64,000 nucleotides of DNA from positions 682,001 to 746,000 of the forward strand of contig BQMF02000047.1 of assembly GCA_027922465.2 (NCBI GenBank). Reading direction: 5' to 3'. The notes beneath the pieces are model-generated. The model was not told the DNA's origin and made no database searches. It was given only the letters and a program-made list of their open reading frames with translations. The position numbers and the translations under genes were made by a program. Numbering within the stretch: the stretch's first letter is position 1; each line of letters opens with the position of its first letter. The DNA is from Turritopsis dohrnii (taxonomy: Eukaryota > Cnidaria > Hydrozoa > Anthoathecata > Oceaniidae). Shown here piece by piece: positions 1 through 11,371 of this stretch.

Positions 1-47
1 CCGTCCATTAAAAAGTTATATAGCTTTAATATTTGAAATAGCATCTA

Positions 48-375
48 GTTCAAAACAGCAGTTATTTGTTCAAATTCATTTTTGATTTTATGAAATTATA
101 ATTAAAACATATACTTTTTTTCAAAGAAACACGTTTTTACTACATATGTAAAAAATAATCTTTCAAAATAATTACGTCACACAACTCACGCATGTGTAAT
201 TATTTTGTCTTTTAATAAATTAATTTACTGTTATATGATTAAACTCTAGCTTACACTCAATAATTATTTAAAAATATTACTGTTTATGCCTGTTTTCCAC
301 GAGTGAGATATTGCTAAAAACAAACTTTAAAGAACTTTTTAGAACTTTAAGTTTTAAATACAGTTTCAAAAGCTT
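48..375. repeat. Dispersed repeat R1, copy 1 (uninterrupted)
   Basis: This AT-rich stretch aligns by eye with 18430-19068. Shared landmarks are a 'gaaattataatt' block, 'ataaattaa', and 'gtttatgcctgttttccac' at about 282-300 followed by 'agatat' and 'agaactttaag'. The second copy has a 316-bp element inserted, so this copy shows the empty site around 136-142 ('ctacatatgta'). No coding potential is visible. The family is not recognised. Confidence 0.7.
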
Positions 376-1040
376 CTGTGTGAAAAACATATTATTGATC
401 TGTGGAAAATTTTCGAGAAGCGGGAAGCAGGCCAATTTCCACTTACAAAACTTATCGAGAAAAATCTTTGCAGAGAAAGAACTTCTCAACAAAATTTTCA
501 CTATGTTAATTTCCACTATTTGGGAACTGAAAAGTGTTTCTCAAAGAAAGTTGTTCAGAACAATATTGTATTGAGCCGAAGGCAAATTTTGATTGGTTGA
601 AATAAATTATCAAAGTTAAACAAAGTTCAACTATATTTTTACGCACACGAAAGAAATATATTTCTCGACTTCTCACATGCTACTAATAAACAATGAGCTA
701 GTTTGAGTGAAAATTTTTCACAATTGGCTCATATTTTGTAAGTGGAAATCCCGCTTAAGAGTCTTCTAAGAATCCAAACAGACACTAGTAACTTTCAGAT
801 AATACGGGACAAAAACAAAGTAAGAAAATGTGAGCGGAATGCGGAAAGCATTAAAATGTCGAACACAACACAATAAATAAGAGTGAATGATGGGACCTTG
901 AAAGGTCTGTGTGAATTCCTCTATGGATCCTTTGTTTAGATAGCCTTATAAATCACATACATAATCACGTTGTAACGTAATCACGTTGTGAAACTCAGAC
1001 ATGTAACGAGAATGGGCCTTTGGGTTTGATGTTACTAAAT
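376..1040. other. Non-genic, AT-rich DNA with imperfect inverted arms
   Basis: No gene is seen. Segments near 418-450 and 733-760 are imperfect inverted complements (a 'tttccactta' block against 'taagtggaaa', each next to a gcggga/tcccgc block), suggesting an old fold-back insertion. A short tandem 'taatcacgttgt' lies near 963-989. Confidence 0.4.
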
Positions 1041-1305
1041 ATATATATAGAATAGAATAGAATAGAATAGAATAGAATAATATTTATTCGTCATAAAAAA
1101 TAAATAAGTTAGCTACAAAGTAGTTAAATGAAATAAAGACTGGAGACCACCCCAGTAGATATATCTAAACAAAGGAGGTGGCCACCAAATAGAGAATAAA
1201 TAAAAAATACGAATAAATAAGTACAGTAGAAAATAGAGAATAAATAAAAAGTGTTGTGTGATTACGGAGATACTTATTTCAAGAGAGAGAGAGAGAGAGA
1301 GAGAA

Positions 1306-4300
1306 CTAATTGCATGTTGGGTAGTTTCTTAGAAAATAATCAGTGACAAGCTGTTTAAGATGGTTATATGAAAGGGAAGCTAGGTCGATGTGTTTATAGG
1401 TAGACTGGAGATGATTCCACCAAGATATTGATTGATATGTAAAAGAATTCATACCATATAAGCTGGTGTTTATATTAGGTTTACAGAGAAATCCTGCTGA
1501 CTTACCTCTGGTGTTGATGGAATGGGGTAATTTGGAAAAAGTGAAAGCACTATGAATGTGATCAGGAATTATGTGATTGAGAATTTGATGAATGAAAAGG
1601 ATATTTAGGGTTCTTGTCAAATCAAAAATCGAAAGTAAACCAAGTTTAGAAAAGAGTGGAGAAGAATGAGATCTAAAAGAAGAAAAAGTAATGAGACGAA
1701 TTGCAGTTTTTTGGAGAAGAAGAATGCGTTTATTATTAGTAGATTCATGCAAGGCCCAGGTCTGGCAGCCATAGCGCATGTGAGAGAAAAAGATTGCATG
1801 GTAAACAGAAAGAGAGACAGATTCAGGCAGGAAGTGACGGATTTTACTCAGCGCACTGTTGGCTCGTCGAAGTTTGATTGAAAGTTCATGAATGTGTTTT
1901 TTCCAGGTGAGATCCTCATCAAGATATACACCAAGATATTTAATGAACTGACTAGGTTGTAGTTTCCTCCCACCAATTTTGATCTTGAGGTTAAAATTCA
2001 GTAATTTGGATTTATGTCTAAACAGGATAAACTCAGTTTTACTGGCATTAAGGGAGATTTTATTTGCATTAAGCCAACTAGAAAGAAGTTTTAAGTCAAT
2101 GTTAATTCTTTTGTTCAGTGACTTCAGGGACCTGTTAAATTGAAGTAGGTTAGTATCATCAGCAAAATGGTAGATGTCGGAGTAGGCAAGAGCATAATGT
2201 AAATCATTGATGTAAATCAAAAAGAGTAAAGGTCCAAGTACAGACCCTTGCGGAACGCCATGATTTATGATTTTTAGATCAGACTTAAAATTCAGTAGTT
2301 TGACAAATTGTGATCGTTGGGAAAGATAAGACCTAAACCACCTGTTGGTGACACCTCGGATTCCGTAGTATGAAAGTTTTTGGCATAAAATTTCGTGATC
2401 TACAGTGTCAAAGGCTTTTTGGAGATCAACAAAGACCCCAATACCAAACTGACCTTGGTCAAGAGCTTTGCGGATACGCTCAGTGATATTGATTAGGGCA
2501 TGATTAGTAGAGTGTCCTTTTCTGAAACCAAACTGTCTCTCCTACAGGTATTTATGTTGTTCGAGAAAAAGAGAAAGGCGAGAGTACATGAGTTTTTCTA
2601 ATAGTTTTTCAATGTTGGACAGAAGTGAAATAGGACGGTACTTAGAGATTTCCAGAGGAGAGCCTTTATTTTTATAGACCGGAACAACTGAAGAGGTTTT
2701 AAGGAGGGTAGGAAACACTCCAGTAGAGAAAGAAAGATTAAAGATTTTTTGAAGAGGAATGGAAATTTCATGTTTAAGAATTTTGAGAATGGTTACATCA
2801 ATGCTGTAAGGACCACTAGCCTTTTTATCAGGTAAGGATGAGATTAAATTAGTAATTTCATCAGGGGTAACAGGAGATAATTTCAAAGTTTCAATAAAAT
2901 TTTCAGGTTGCCTCAGATAGGAAGAGAAGTGTTTTGGAGTGTAAGGTATAGTGGTTCTTATAGTATCAGCTATAGAAGAAAAATAGTTGTTAAAGGCATT
3001 ACTTAATATGGAAGGGTCAGATGTAATTGAGCCATCAATAGATATACAGAAGGAATTAGAAGAGTGAGAAGATTTTACAGATATTATTTCTTTCACACCA
3101 ATCCAGATATTTTTAATGTTATTAAGGTTAGATCTAAAGTATTCAGAATAATATTGTTTTTTACTAATTCTGCAGAGAGAGACAATTTGGTTCCTATGAC
3201 GTTTAAAATCGTTGTGAAGGTTAGATTTCAAAGTTGGATCAGTTTCTTTTATAAATTGTTTTAGAAGTTTATCCCTAGCTATTATAGACTTTTTTATACC
3301 TGGTGTAATCCAAGGTTTTGACAGGAATTTGATTTGTTTTTTTGTCAGTTTGATAAGGGGGAGATGTTTGTCAATAAGGCCATCAATGGTATCAAAGAAT
3401 TTAGCAAAAGAGGAGTTAACGTCACGATCAGACAGATTAAGTCTTTCATCCCAGTCAATATCAAAATAGTCTAAAATGAAATTAGTTTTGTCGAAGTTAG
3501 ACCAATCGCGTTTGTAGACCGGTTGGTTAGATGAATTTTGTTTAGTGTCATTGTAGAGAAGTATGAATTGTGCTAAGTGATCAGAGATATTAAATAAAAG
3601 GTTTCCAGCAAGGGTTCTAAACTTGGAGGTAGATATAAAAATATTATCAATGAGAGTTTTAGAAGAAGGAGTTATTCGAGTCGGAAGAAGAATAGAGGGA
3701 AGGATAGAGTAGGAGCCTCAAATATCAAGAAAATTAGAGTAAGGAGAGATATCAGATTTCAACAGGTCAATATTGAAGTCACCAAGCAAAATGAGAGTTT
3801 TATTTTCTATACCAGTTTTTTCTAGGAGAGGTATTAAGAAATCATCATTAAATTCATCAATAGACATTGAGGGATGGCGATAGATTGAGGCAATTAAAAT
3901 ATTGCCTCTTTTTCTTTGGGGGATTTCGATAAAGGTTGATTCCAGAAGCTTGGATTTATATAATAGGTTTGATAAATCATAGCGAGATTTATAGGAAAAC
4001 CGGTTGGAAATATATAAGAGGGTACCACCAGCTAATGACTCAGCAGGAGTGTGTTCTAAAGAGTAATTGGGAAGTTCAAAATTGAGAGGGGGAGTTTTGG
4101 ATTTAATTCTGGCACCAAACTGGAGATTTAATTGAGCCAAAAGTGCACAGAGATCGTCGTAATGAGCATTAAGAGAAGCAATATTGAGATGGAGAGCAGA
4201 GAAAGACTGAGGTTTATTCTTAATCTTTTGGAATTCATCACAATCATAGTACTTACAGTTTAGATTGTTTATTGTAAAGTCATCAAAAGGGTTAAGGTTA

Positions 4301-4599
4301 GATTTGCTTAAAGAGTTGAGGTCAGAAAATAAAGATTTGAAGCCTTGGAGATCATTAGCAGAAAACGGAGCGGTTGCAGTGTCATACGTGTTCTGAAAAG
4401 GGAAAATGTCAGCAAGACAGGTTTTGCATTGCCATGAGAGGTCAGAGTTAGCTAGGGAATGGAAATCACTAATGCTTAGTTGACTGCATTTTTTATGAAA
4501 CCACAGGGAGCAGCTTTCACAAAAAATAGCATTACAATTCTCAGGAACTAGTTTTTCACAGACAGGACAGAAGAATTTCACTGACAAGGGATTTGGCAT
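1306..4599 (-). pseudogene. LINE ORF2: PHD finger, endonuclease and reverse transcriptase, interrupted by two in-frame stops
   Basis: One reading frame runs 1,097 codons from the ATG at 4599 to the stop at 1306. It is broken only by a TGA at 3720-3718 and a TAG at 2544-2542; no frameshift was found between the pieces. In order: a C4HC3 PHD finger (first ~65 residues, CPVC...CESC...WFHKKC...CKTC), an endonuclease with LHLNIASLN, LLGDFNID and NISDHL motifs, then a reverse transcriptase with QFGFRKGHST, HGVPQGSVLGP and FADD. The product would nick target DNA and prime cDNA synthesis from the element RNA. A short stretch that normally holds the catalytic Glu of the endonuclease (an ISE-type motif) appears missing: the sequence reads LQFGARIKSK there. 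This copy should therefore be inactive. Confidence 0.9.
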
Positions 4600-4779
4600 A
4601 AAAAGGGATGCAGAAAAGATCTCTCAATCGCACAACAAAGGAAAAAGAAAAAAAACCCGACAAAATGCAGTAAAACTGATAGCAAGAAGAAAATAAACTA
4701 GAATAAAATGCAAACTAAGCCAACCAAGAGCCAATGCCATTCGGTGAACTTTACACGATTACGCTGCCAGGATACCATA

Positions 4780-5478
4780 TTAATTCGATTGAGGGTATAC
4801 AAAGTCCGGATATAGTTGGTCGATAACGCTTTCATGTGTGATTTTAATAAGTTTGGAGCGATCTGTAACGCGTATGGCAACACACCCATTATTAACAAAA
4901 ACTTTACTGATTATGCAGCTACGTTTCAAACAGCGACATTTCCAAGCGATTCTTTGGAACGCAGGACAAAGATTCGAATTAAATGAAAGTTTCGTATCAC
5001 TCGGAAAACCAAAGTCTGATTTGTCACAAGATTCTAACAACCTGAATTTTGTCAGAGCCAGCTCTGTAAACTTTCTGTTCGTGAATCTAACAATAACTGT
5101 TTTATCTTTTCTCTTCGAATTCAGTCGGTGACAAGCCTGTATGTCATTCGAATCGGCGTTAACATTGACAGCTGACAGGATCTCAACCACTTTGTCCTCA
5201 AGGCCTTCTTCTGTCACGGCAGCAGGAATGCCAGAGATCTCCAGATTGTTCCGACGACCATATTGATTTGTCAGATTTATTTCTGCTTCCATTTCAACAA
5301 TTTTGTCAGAGAGATTCTTAACTTTCTCGTTCAGTCTTTTATTTTCATTCAGCAAATGCTGAATGATATTCTCTCTGATTTCATTAAGTGAGTTTTTTAT
5401 TTCAGAGATGTCATTGCAGGTAGCATCAATTTTGTCTATGAGTTCTTGGAACTGTACCTGATTTAATTTAGGAGCCAT
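4780..5478 (-). CDS. LINE ORF1: coiled-coil RNA-binding protein (L1 ORF1p/transposase-22-like)
   Basis: This is an intact 232-residue ORF. Residues ~20-75 form a heptad-rich coiled coil (DISEIKNSLNEIRENI onward, ending near INLTNQYG). A GRRNNLEISGIP motif follows, typical of the RRM-like domain of L1-type ORF1 proteins, then a C-terminal domain with KDKTVIVRFTNRK. Such proteins trimerise and coat the element RNA to form the retrotransposition particle. It lies about 180 bp upstream of ORF2 in the same frame, with no stop-free link between them. Start chosen: MAPKLNQ, the first ATG of the frame. Confidence 0.85.
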   Translation of the reverse strand: MAPKLNQVQFQELIDKIDATCNDISEIKNSLNEIRENIIQHLLNENKRLNEKVKNLSDKIVEMEAEINLTNQYGRRNNLEISGIPAAVTEEGLEDKVVEILSAVNVNADSNDIQACHRLNSKRKDKTVIVRFTNRKFTELALTKFRLLESCDKSDFGFPSDTKLSFNSNLCPAFQRIAWKCRCLKRSCIISKVFVNNGCVAIRVTDRSKLIKITHESVIDQLYPDFVYPQSN

Positions 5479-5520
5479 ATTATAAAGACAGAATATCGTA
5501 GATAAAACAGTAGGTTAAAA

Positions 5521-6888
5521 AGATTAGCGGCAAGAAGGCGTAGGCTTGATATCTTACATGTGAATGACCAACTTGGTTAGCATAAACATAGAGACAAGAG
5601 CACGTCTGCACTCTACGGCGTCTGCAGATGAAGATATAGATATAGATATAGATCTCAATCTGTGTCTCAAGGGTACAGTTGACTTATTCCAGCACTGAAA
5701 ATAATTTTTTTACACCAGCCAGTCATCGTGATCATTAAAAGTCAAAGTCTGCCCCCCCCACCCCCCCCCCCAAATGTATCTGATCCTAGCCCTAACCCTA
5801 ACCGTCTGACCTTAAAACATCCTGGACGGTAGAGTGGGGGTGCAAAAAGGAAATAGCGCCAGTAAAAATACACTATCAAGTGCCTTATATCGCCGGTCAA
5901 TTATCACCGGCCGTTATTTGCAGCGCTGTTATTCAAAAGTTTGCGTTTGTTAAGTTTAGTTATGATAAGTTTTGGATTTAGTTTAATTGACAGTGCAGTA
6001 TGGATTATTATTGATGTGGTTTGTATTTTGCGGATATGTTTTTTTCATGTCCGAAGTTTGGAAGGATGTCCGAAGTTAGGCACATGTGTGGAGTGTGGAA
6101 AAATGATTTTTAAAATCTGAAATATAGTACAAAAGCATTCTTCTCAATCCTTCTTTTAGCATATCAGCTAAACTATAAAATATTTGAAATTAATTTTTAC
6201 TATATATGCCTTTTATTTCAACAATATTTTGTTAACTTACCTGTTTTATGTACATTTTAAGTCATCAGGTCCTTCTTTAATAATCTGCACTCGTTTGCTG
6301 CTATTTTCCCGGTATTTTTTAATCTACCATCATGAAATCGAAAGTCTAATTTTTACTCACACACAGTACCTTAAAAAGAACCCATCACATTGTTGAAAGT
6401 TTTAATATGGATGTGTGAACACGGTTTTAATTTGGTTTTGCTATTGTGGCGCGAAATAGATATTGGCCCCCAAGGAGTTAAAATATTTCAAGAAATGTGG
6501 ATTTACGAAAAGGTATTGGCGTGCATATGTAACTAATTAACTTTACATAAGTTTCGGAATTTCGTACTCAAACACAAATCAATGGCTTAATTACAAATGA
6601 ATAAAGTTCAATGTACTGAAGGACTGAAATTCAAATTAATTGCACGGGGGTTCGATTGTGATTTTCAAGCCAAGTTATAACTACCCCCTTATCTATCAAA
6701 GAAATCATAAGAAAACCGGGAGCCGAATCTTATGTGCTACATCGCATTATCGCTTTGATATGATTACAAACAGAAACTGCGATGATGAGTTTTGACAAAC
6801 AATTTCGTGTGTGAGTGACACTGGCTTTCACATATACCGCAGAGCTGTATAACAGAAAATTTGTGTATTGGCTACAGCTGAAATAATA
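5521..6888. other. Intergenic; simple repeats and probable 5' leader of the SH2-C1 gene
   Basis: No ORF is convincing here. It holds a (GATATA)n run at about 5631-5654, a poly-C tract at 5752-5772 and a short telomere-like CCTAACCCTAACC at 5789-5804. A 'ctacag' at about 6873-6878, just before the next start codon, is a plausible splice acceptor for an upstream non-coding exon. I could not place a promoter. Confidence 0.4.
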
Positions 6889-8241
6889 ATGAGTAGTGTA
6901 AATGTAAATACACGTTCTAATAACATGAAAAACCATGAAGATTGGCAGAACAAAATGCTAAGAAGATTGATTGATAGTGCTGTACCTGAGCCTATAAAAG
7001 TTGCTTGTACAGTTTCACCACCTGGCATCCCTTCATATTTTGGTGAAGAGTACCATGGCCGTATTTCTAAAGAGGAAGAAAAGAGACTTCTTGAAGGAAT
7101 GTCTGGAAGGTATATAGTACGGGACAGCTTCTCATCGACAACTGGTCTAAATGAATACACATTGGCATTCAATCATGATCAAGAAATTCAACATGTGAAG
7201 CTTTTTTATAATCCATTACATAATACATTCAATACTGACTGGAGTGAAAAGAACTTTAAGACAGTTTTAGAGTTGATGACAGATGTTCTTAAACTTTACC
7301 GTGATGTGGCACGACGTGAATCTGTTATAAGTGGCTCTAAAAAAGGAAAATATAGCAAGCCTCATGTTTTTAAAGCACACACTTACAAGCACCCTAAATG
7401 GTGTGATGAATGTGGAAATTTTCTATGGGGAATTATTAATCAGGGATATAAATGTGAAGACTGTGGGTTAAATGTACATAAGAATTGCAAATTGTTAGCT
7501 CCAACCCCATGTATAAATATTACGTTTGCTCGTAACAATGGTGATAGGTTGGAAAAGAAAAGAGGTTCAACTCAAGATGGGGATTCAGACACCAGTAACT
7601 ACCTAAGATTCCCACCCAAGAAGATCATGCATCTATCAATGCAATGTTCATATTTTAAGAAATGTTCAAGTTTTTTATCAGCATTTAATATTCGCGATGT
7701 TTATATAGATATGAACCATACGTTGACTAGATGTTTTTGTGACTGTTGCATTAAGAAAAATGTAGATTTAAGTGAAGAGAATATGTGTGAAAATCTGAAA
7801 CAATGGACCAGATTTGAAATAGCTCAACAACCTGACGAACTTAAAAGAAACATTAGTAATTGGGAAACAGTTTATTTTGCTATTACACCACGCTTTATCG
7901 AAGAAATGATGAAAGGCTGCTTCAACCCACCTGAAGATGATCAAGTTGATTTGGTTGTTGCTCCTTCTCTTGCATACACAGTTCAAGACATGATCAATGA
8001 AAACTGGTCATACAAATTTACAGATTCCAGTACATATGCAGAACTGTTTGCCCAAACAGTATTAGAAGTTTATGTACGACCTGGAAGTTACCAAGTGATG
8101 ACATCATTGAATATGTCTCATCAGGAGACCCACCATTGTGGTACTGCGCTTGTCATTGAGAATTGGAAGGTTAAAAAGCAAAGAGATGTTTTTCCCAAAG
8201 CAGTATTAGTGAAAATATTTGAGGATCCAAATAAACATTGA
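6889..8241 (+). CDS. Chimaerin-like SH2-C1 protein with a novel C-terminal domain and no RhoGAP
   Basis: A 450-residue protein in one coding exon. Start ATG 6889 (MSSVNVNTRS); the frame is open slightly upstream but without an earlier ATG. Residues ~33-140 match the chimaerin SH2 (YFGEEYHGRIS, phosphotyrosine-binding Arg78 in YIVRDS). Residues 159-208 form a complete C1 zinc finger with spacing HX12CX2CX13CX2CX4HX2CX7C (His159, Cys172, 175, 189, 192, His197, Cys200, 208), the diacylglycerol/phorbol-ester fold. Chimaerins continue into RhoGAP. Here ~215 other residues follow: a Cys-rich IRDVY...RCFCDCC segment (268-287), then a domain with DDQVDLVVAPSLAY (350-363) and VLEVYVRPGSYQV (391-403). 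I recognise that pattern only vaguely from uncharacterised invertebrate proteins. Likely a cytoplasmic/membrane adaptor; function unknown. A truncated paralogue lies at 14301. Confidence 0.85.
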   Translation: MSSVNVNTRSNNMKNHEDWQNKMLRRLIDSAVPEPIKVACTVSPPGIPSYFGEEYHGRISKEEEKRLLEGMSGRYIVRDSFSSTTGLNEYTLAFNHDQEIQHVKLFYNPLHNTFNTDWSEKNFKTVLELMTDVLKLYRDVARRESVISGSKKGKYSKPHVFKAHTYKHPKWCDECGNFLWGIINQGYKCEDCGLNVHKNCKLLAPTPCINITFARNNGDRLEKKRGSTQDGDSDTSNYLRFPPKKIMHLSMQCSYFKKCSSFLSAFNIRDVYIDMNHTLTRCFCDCCIKKNVDLSEENMCENLKQWTRFEIAQQPDELKRNISNWETVYFAITPRFIEEMMKGCFNPPEDDQVDLVVAPSLAYTVQDMINENWSYKFTDSSTYAELFAQTVLEVYVRPGSYQVMTSLNMSHQETHHCGTALVIENWKVKKQRDVFPKAVLVKIFEDPNKH

Positions 8242-10966
8242 ACTTTTCTCAGAAAGTATTATTGCTTTGGAGGGGTTGGAACCTTAAAAACTACTTGTAA
8301 AAAAATCTCTTAGATTGGAATCTTATTGGTGTAATTAGCACTATTATATTATTTATAGATCAAAGTTTGTAATTATAATAAGCGTTTGTTTATATCCATT
8401 TCATATTGGGTACGTTTTTTGCCCATGTTGCCATTATGTTAATTCATGATATTCAGGTATATATAACAGCAACAGGTGCTTTATACAAGCAGTATATCAT
8501 AGCAAATACAGAAATCTTGTCTATTGTGTTACTGTTATTATAGGCAAATATTGAAAGTCCTTAAACAATGCTGGAGAACTGTTTACAGTTCATGTCTTAT
8601 TATGTTCAGTTTCTTCTTTTCACAATTGTTATCATCTTAAGTTTGAGTAGATGGGAATCTCTCCCTTGTAGTCTGGAGTTATCGAAATGTCCAGTTTCTT
8701 TATAAATAATATTGAATGGAATAGATGTGAATATATGCTTGAGTATATACTTGATTTAATAAGAAAAACAGCACATTTTTATATGATCTTGTTTGTTTTT
8801 TTGTCGATATGTATTTTGAAATGATTTTTGAAACTGATTTTCATGTTTTGTATAATGTTATATTCGATGTAAACATAATATTTCTCCTCGGTAGTTATTC
8901 TGTTCATTGTTTCGATCTTTTAAAAAAAACAACAGTCAAATATGTGTATAATACACATAATGGCAAAAACTTGTAAACCTATAAGCCGTTAACCTATACT
9001 GGGTAAAGCCTTTAGATGTTATCTTAAATGACCCTTATTTCTCTCTTTTTGTTAGCTTATTTAATAATGTATGTTTAGTTAATATTTCTCTGATGGCTAC
9101 TGAAAAAAAACTTTAACAAAAAACTAAAATTTCATGATAACTATTGTTTTAAAAAAAAGATGGTAAACGTTTACAAAATAAGGCGGGTGTTGGAACACTA
9201 ACATCGATTTGTAAAACTACATCATTAAACAGGTTGGTGAATTTTATTTCGTTTAGCACTTAACTCTACGACTGTATCGCATGGTTTAGAATTTGTTTGT
9301 AAAGAGAGAGTTTTCATAGTACACGTAACATTACATTCTGTCGAATCATCAATCGACATCATGTTTTGAACTTTGAAACGAAACCCCTCATAGTTTTGTC
9401 TTGTTTGTACATTTTTACAACGTGGAATACGAGAGTCTTGAATTTGTCAGTAGTTCGAAACTACTTACTTCAGTAAAACACGTAATTTGGGATTGCTTTC
9501 AACAGGTCCGAGGTTTCTATAAAACTGATTATTTACATATATTTACATATTAAATATGTATATGAATATTTTTGACAAACTTTGATTTCTTATGAAAGCT
9601 TATATGTTATCGAAACTAATAGAATTGTTAATTACGTCTTTCGGAGAATTTCAATGAACGATAACCAAGCTTATTATGCAAGGAGGAAAACACGCGTAAA
9701 CATATAATATGCCAACGGAAAAGAATTATCAGCAAACGAGTTTGTGAAACACAAACTAACCCTTTCTATTTCCTCTTTTTAAGACAATTTTCATTTTACA
9801 TGGTAAGGAGCTGTAACCACATTGCAAATGATGGCAAACTCTCTACAGGTAAATATTCATTGATATGGTGGTTGGTTTTCATACGGATTTTCTTAAGAAG
9901 AAAAGAAAACTGTCTCATCTTTAAGTGTTTATCATGGTTGTTTTAAACATTATATTTGTAATTTAAATATATTTGGGGACACATTTTTAAAACTTGTGGC
10001 AAAACACGGGACCGCGTGTAAAGAAACCGAAACAGACATTATGATTAGTTGTTTTTTAACATGTGAACATTGAAAGGATATAGATTTGATCTATCAAGAG
10101 TTTTCTCTATGATGGAGGGTTTCGTCGAGTCGAGGAAACAAGATTCGTATAGAATCGTTATACCGAGGTTTCGCCATACCTTACCATACTTTTTTTTGCC
10201 ATACATTATCTAGCTACTTTAATAATGTTACAAACAAAAACACGAGCCAAAACATGAGGGCAACAAATAAACAAGGTAAACCGCAATGCAACTGCAAGGG
10301 AAAAAAATGCTTTCACGAAAAAAGACATTGTAAATAATATTTAAGATGGTGTTAGGTGCTATACAGTACCTCACCCATCAAGGCTTGCCTGTTCATCGAA
10401 GTGATTGTATGAAGATTCAAATTTCATCCAAAGTTGTTGTACTTTTTCCATACTTATACGCTTACTTTCTACTTCTGTAAAATCTTTGAATGAAAAATAC
10501 AAAAAATGAACGAATTCAATGAAAACGTAACACATGTTCGTGCACCAGCTTCTGCGGTTTCCTTTGATAAAACAACCGAAACATAAATTTAGTGAAACGT
10601 CTTTTTTGTTCGGAAACTGAGTCGCTAACCCTCTGTAATGATGTATATCAAACCATATGTAAAGTTTAAATAACATACATTGGAAAACTAATAGGCAATA
10701 TCACCCAATACCTCCTTAATATTAAATGTTTAATATTTATTTAATGTATTTTTTCATGAACTAATATGAAACTCAAATTTTCCTGTTCCTGTAGGCTATA
10801 GAAGTTACTTACAGGCTAGTTAATAAAAGTGACCTTCGTGAAAGCATTTTTCCGTTGTATTCACATATTTGCAAACAGTAAGTGGTAGAATCAGTGTGAC
10901 AGTAAGTAACAGATGATCATCGAAATTTTGTTGAATTTCATCTCTTTTTCTTCTACATTTCCTTAT
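8242..10966. other. 3' flank of the SH2-C1 gene and intergenic DNA
   Basis: No recognisable gene. The first part presumably holds the 3' UTR of the SH2-C1 gene, but no clear AATAAA was found. One exon-like island on the minus strand (10474-10375) is bounded by ttttacag and GTGAGG and encodes a hydrophilic 33-residue stretch (VESKRISMEKVQQLW...); it stands alone and is treated as a finding, not a gene. Confidence 0.4.
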
Positions 10967-11050
10967 ATAAACGCCGCCCTTATTCATTAACGCTGCAAAT
11001 CTAGATGAACAATTGTAATAAACGCTACTCCCTAATAAAGCATGTCCTCT
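10967..11050. repeat. Repeat of the 'ataaacgccgccc' family, copy 1
   Basis: Contains ATAAACGCCGCCC, TTAACGCTGC, AATAAACGCTACTCCC and AATAAAGC, i.e. degenerate short repeats of an AATAAACGC unit. A 'tttcctta' block flanks it on the left, matching the 'tttcctc' end of related copies at 16493-16933 and 58160-58246. It looks like one end of a terminal-inverted-repeat element. Confidence 0.55.
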
Positions 11051-11371
11051 TATGAATATTGTACATATTAAATTTTTTATTTTTCGTAAACATTCATTGA
11101 TACATAATAATTAATAATAACACCGCTAGCCTTTGAGGCTGTTTTCCTAAATTCACCAAAGAATTCGAATTTCATAATGTCAAATTCTAAATTCATAGAA
11201 TATGACGACGAATAATGCATGCATTGCTGATGAAAAATTCACAATGTTCAACTATTTTCAGACGTTGCGTAAACACTTGTATTTTTTCATGTTGTAACGT
11301 TATAAATAATGCATATTTAAGGCAAAGACAAAAACTTTACTATTGCACAACTAATTTGTGAAAGCCTCTAT

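Larger units (their letters stand above)
1041..5520 (-). mobile_element. Near-complete LINE (CR1/L2-like non-LTR retrotransposon)
   Basis: Read on the minus strand the order is 5' leader, ORF1 (5478-4780), ORF2 (4599-1306), 3' UTR and a pentanucleotide tail, (TATTC)n on the minus strand, at about 1047-1079. A second simple repeat, (GA)n at 1282-1304, sits just beyond the ORF2 stop. ORF2 carries a PHD finger, an apurinic-like endonuclease and a reverse transcriptase, and ORF1 is a coiled-coil RNA-binding protein; that layout is known from CR1/L2-type elements. The 5' boundary is uncertain because no target-site duplication was identified. The limited damage suggests fairly recent activity of the family. 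Confidence 0.85.

Noticed and set aside
311..574. Open frames on both strands at the left edge
   Set aside because: Overlap a dispersed repeat and resemble no protein.
5785..5804. Telomere-like CCTAACCCTAACC (also near 48034-48054)
   Set aside because: Only two or three units, next to C-rich low-complexity DNA; not a telomere.
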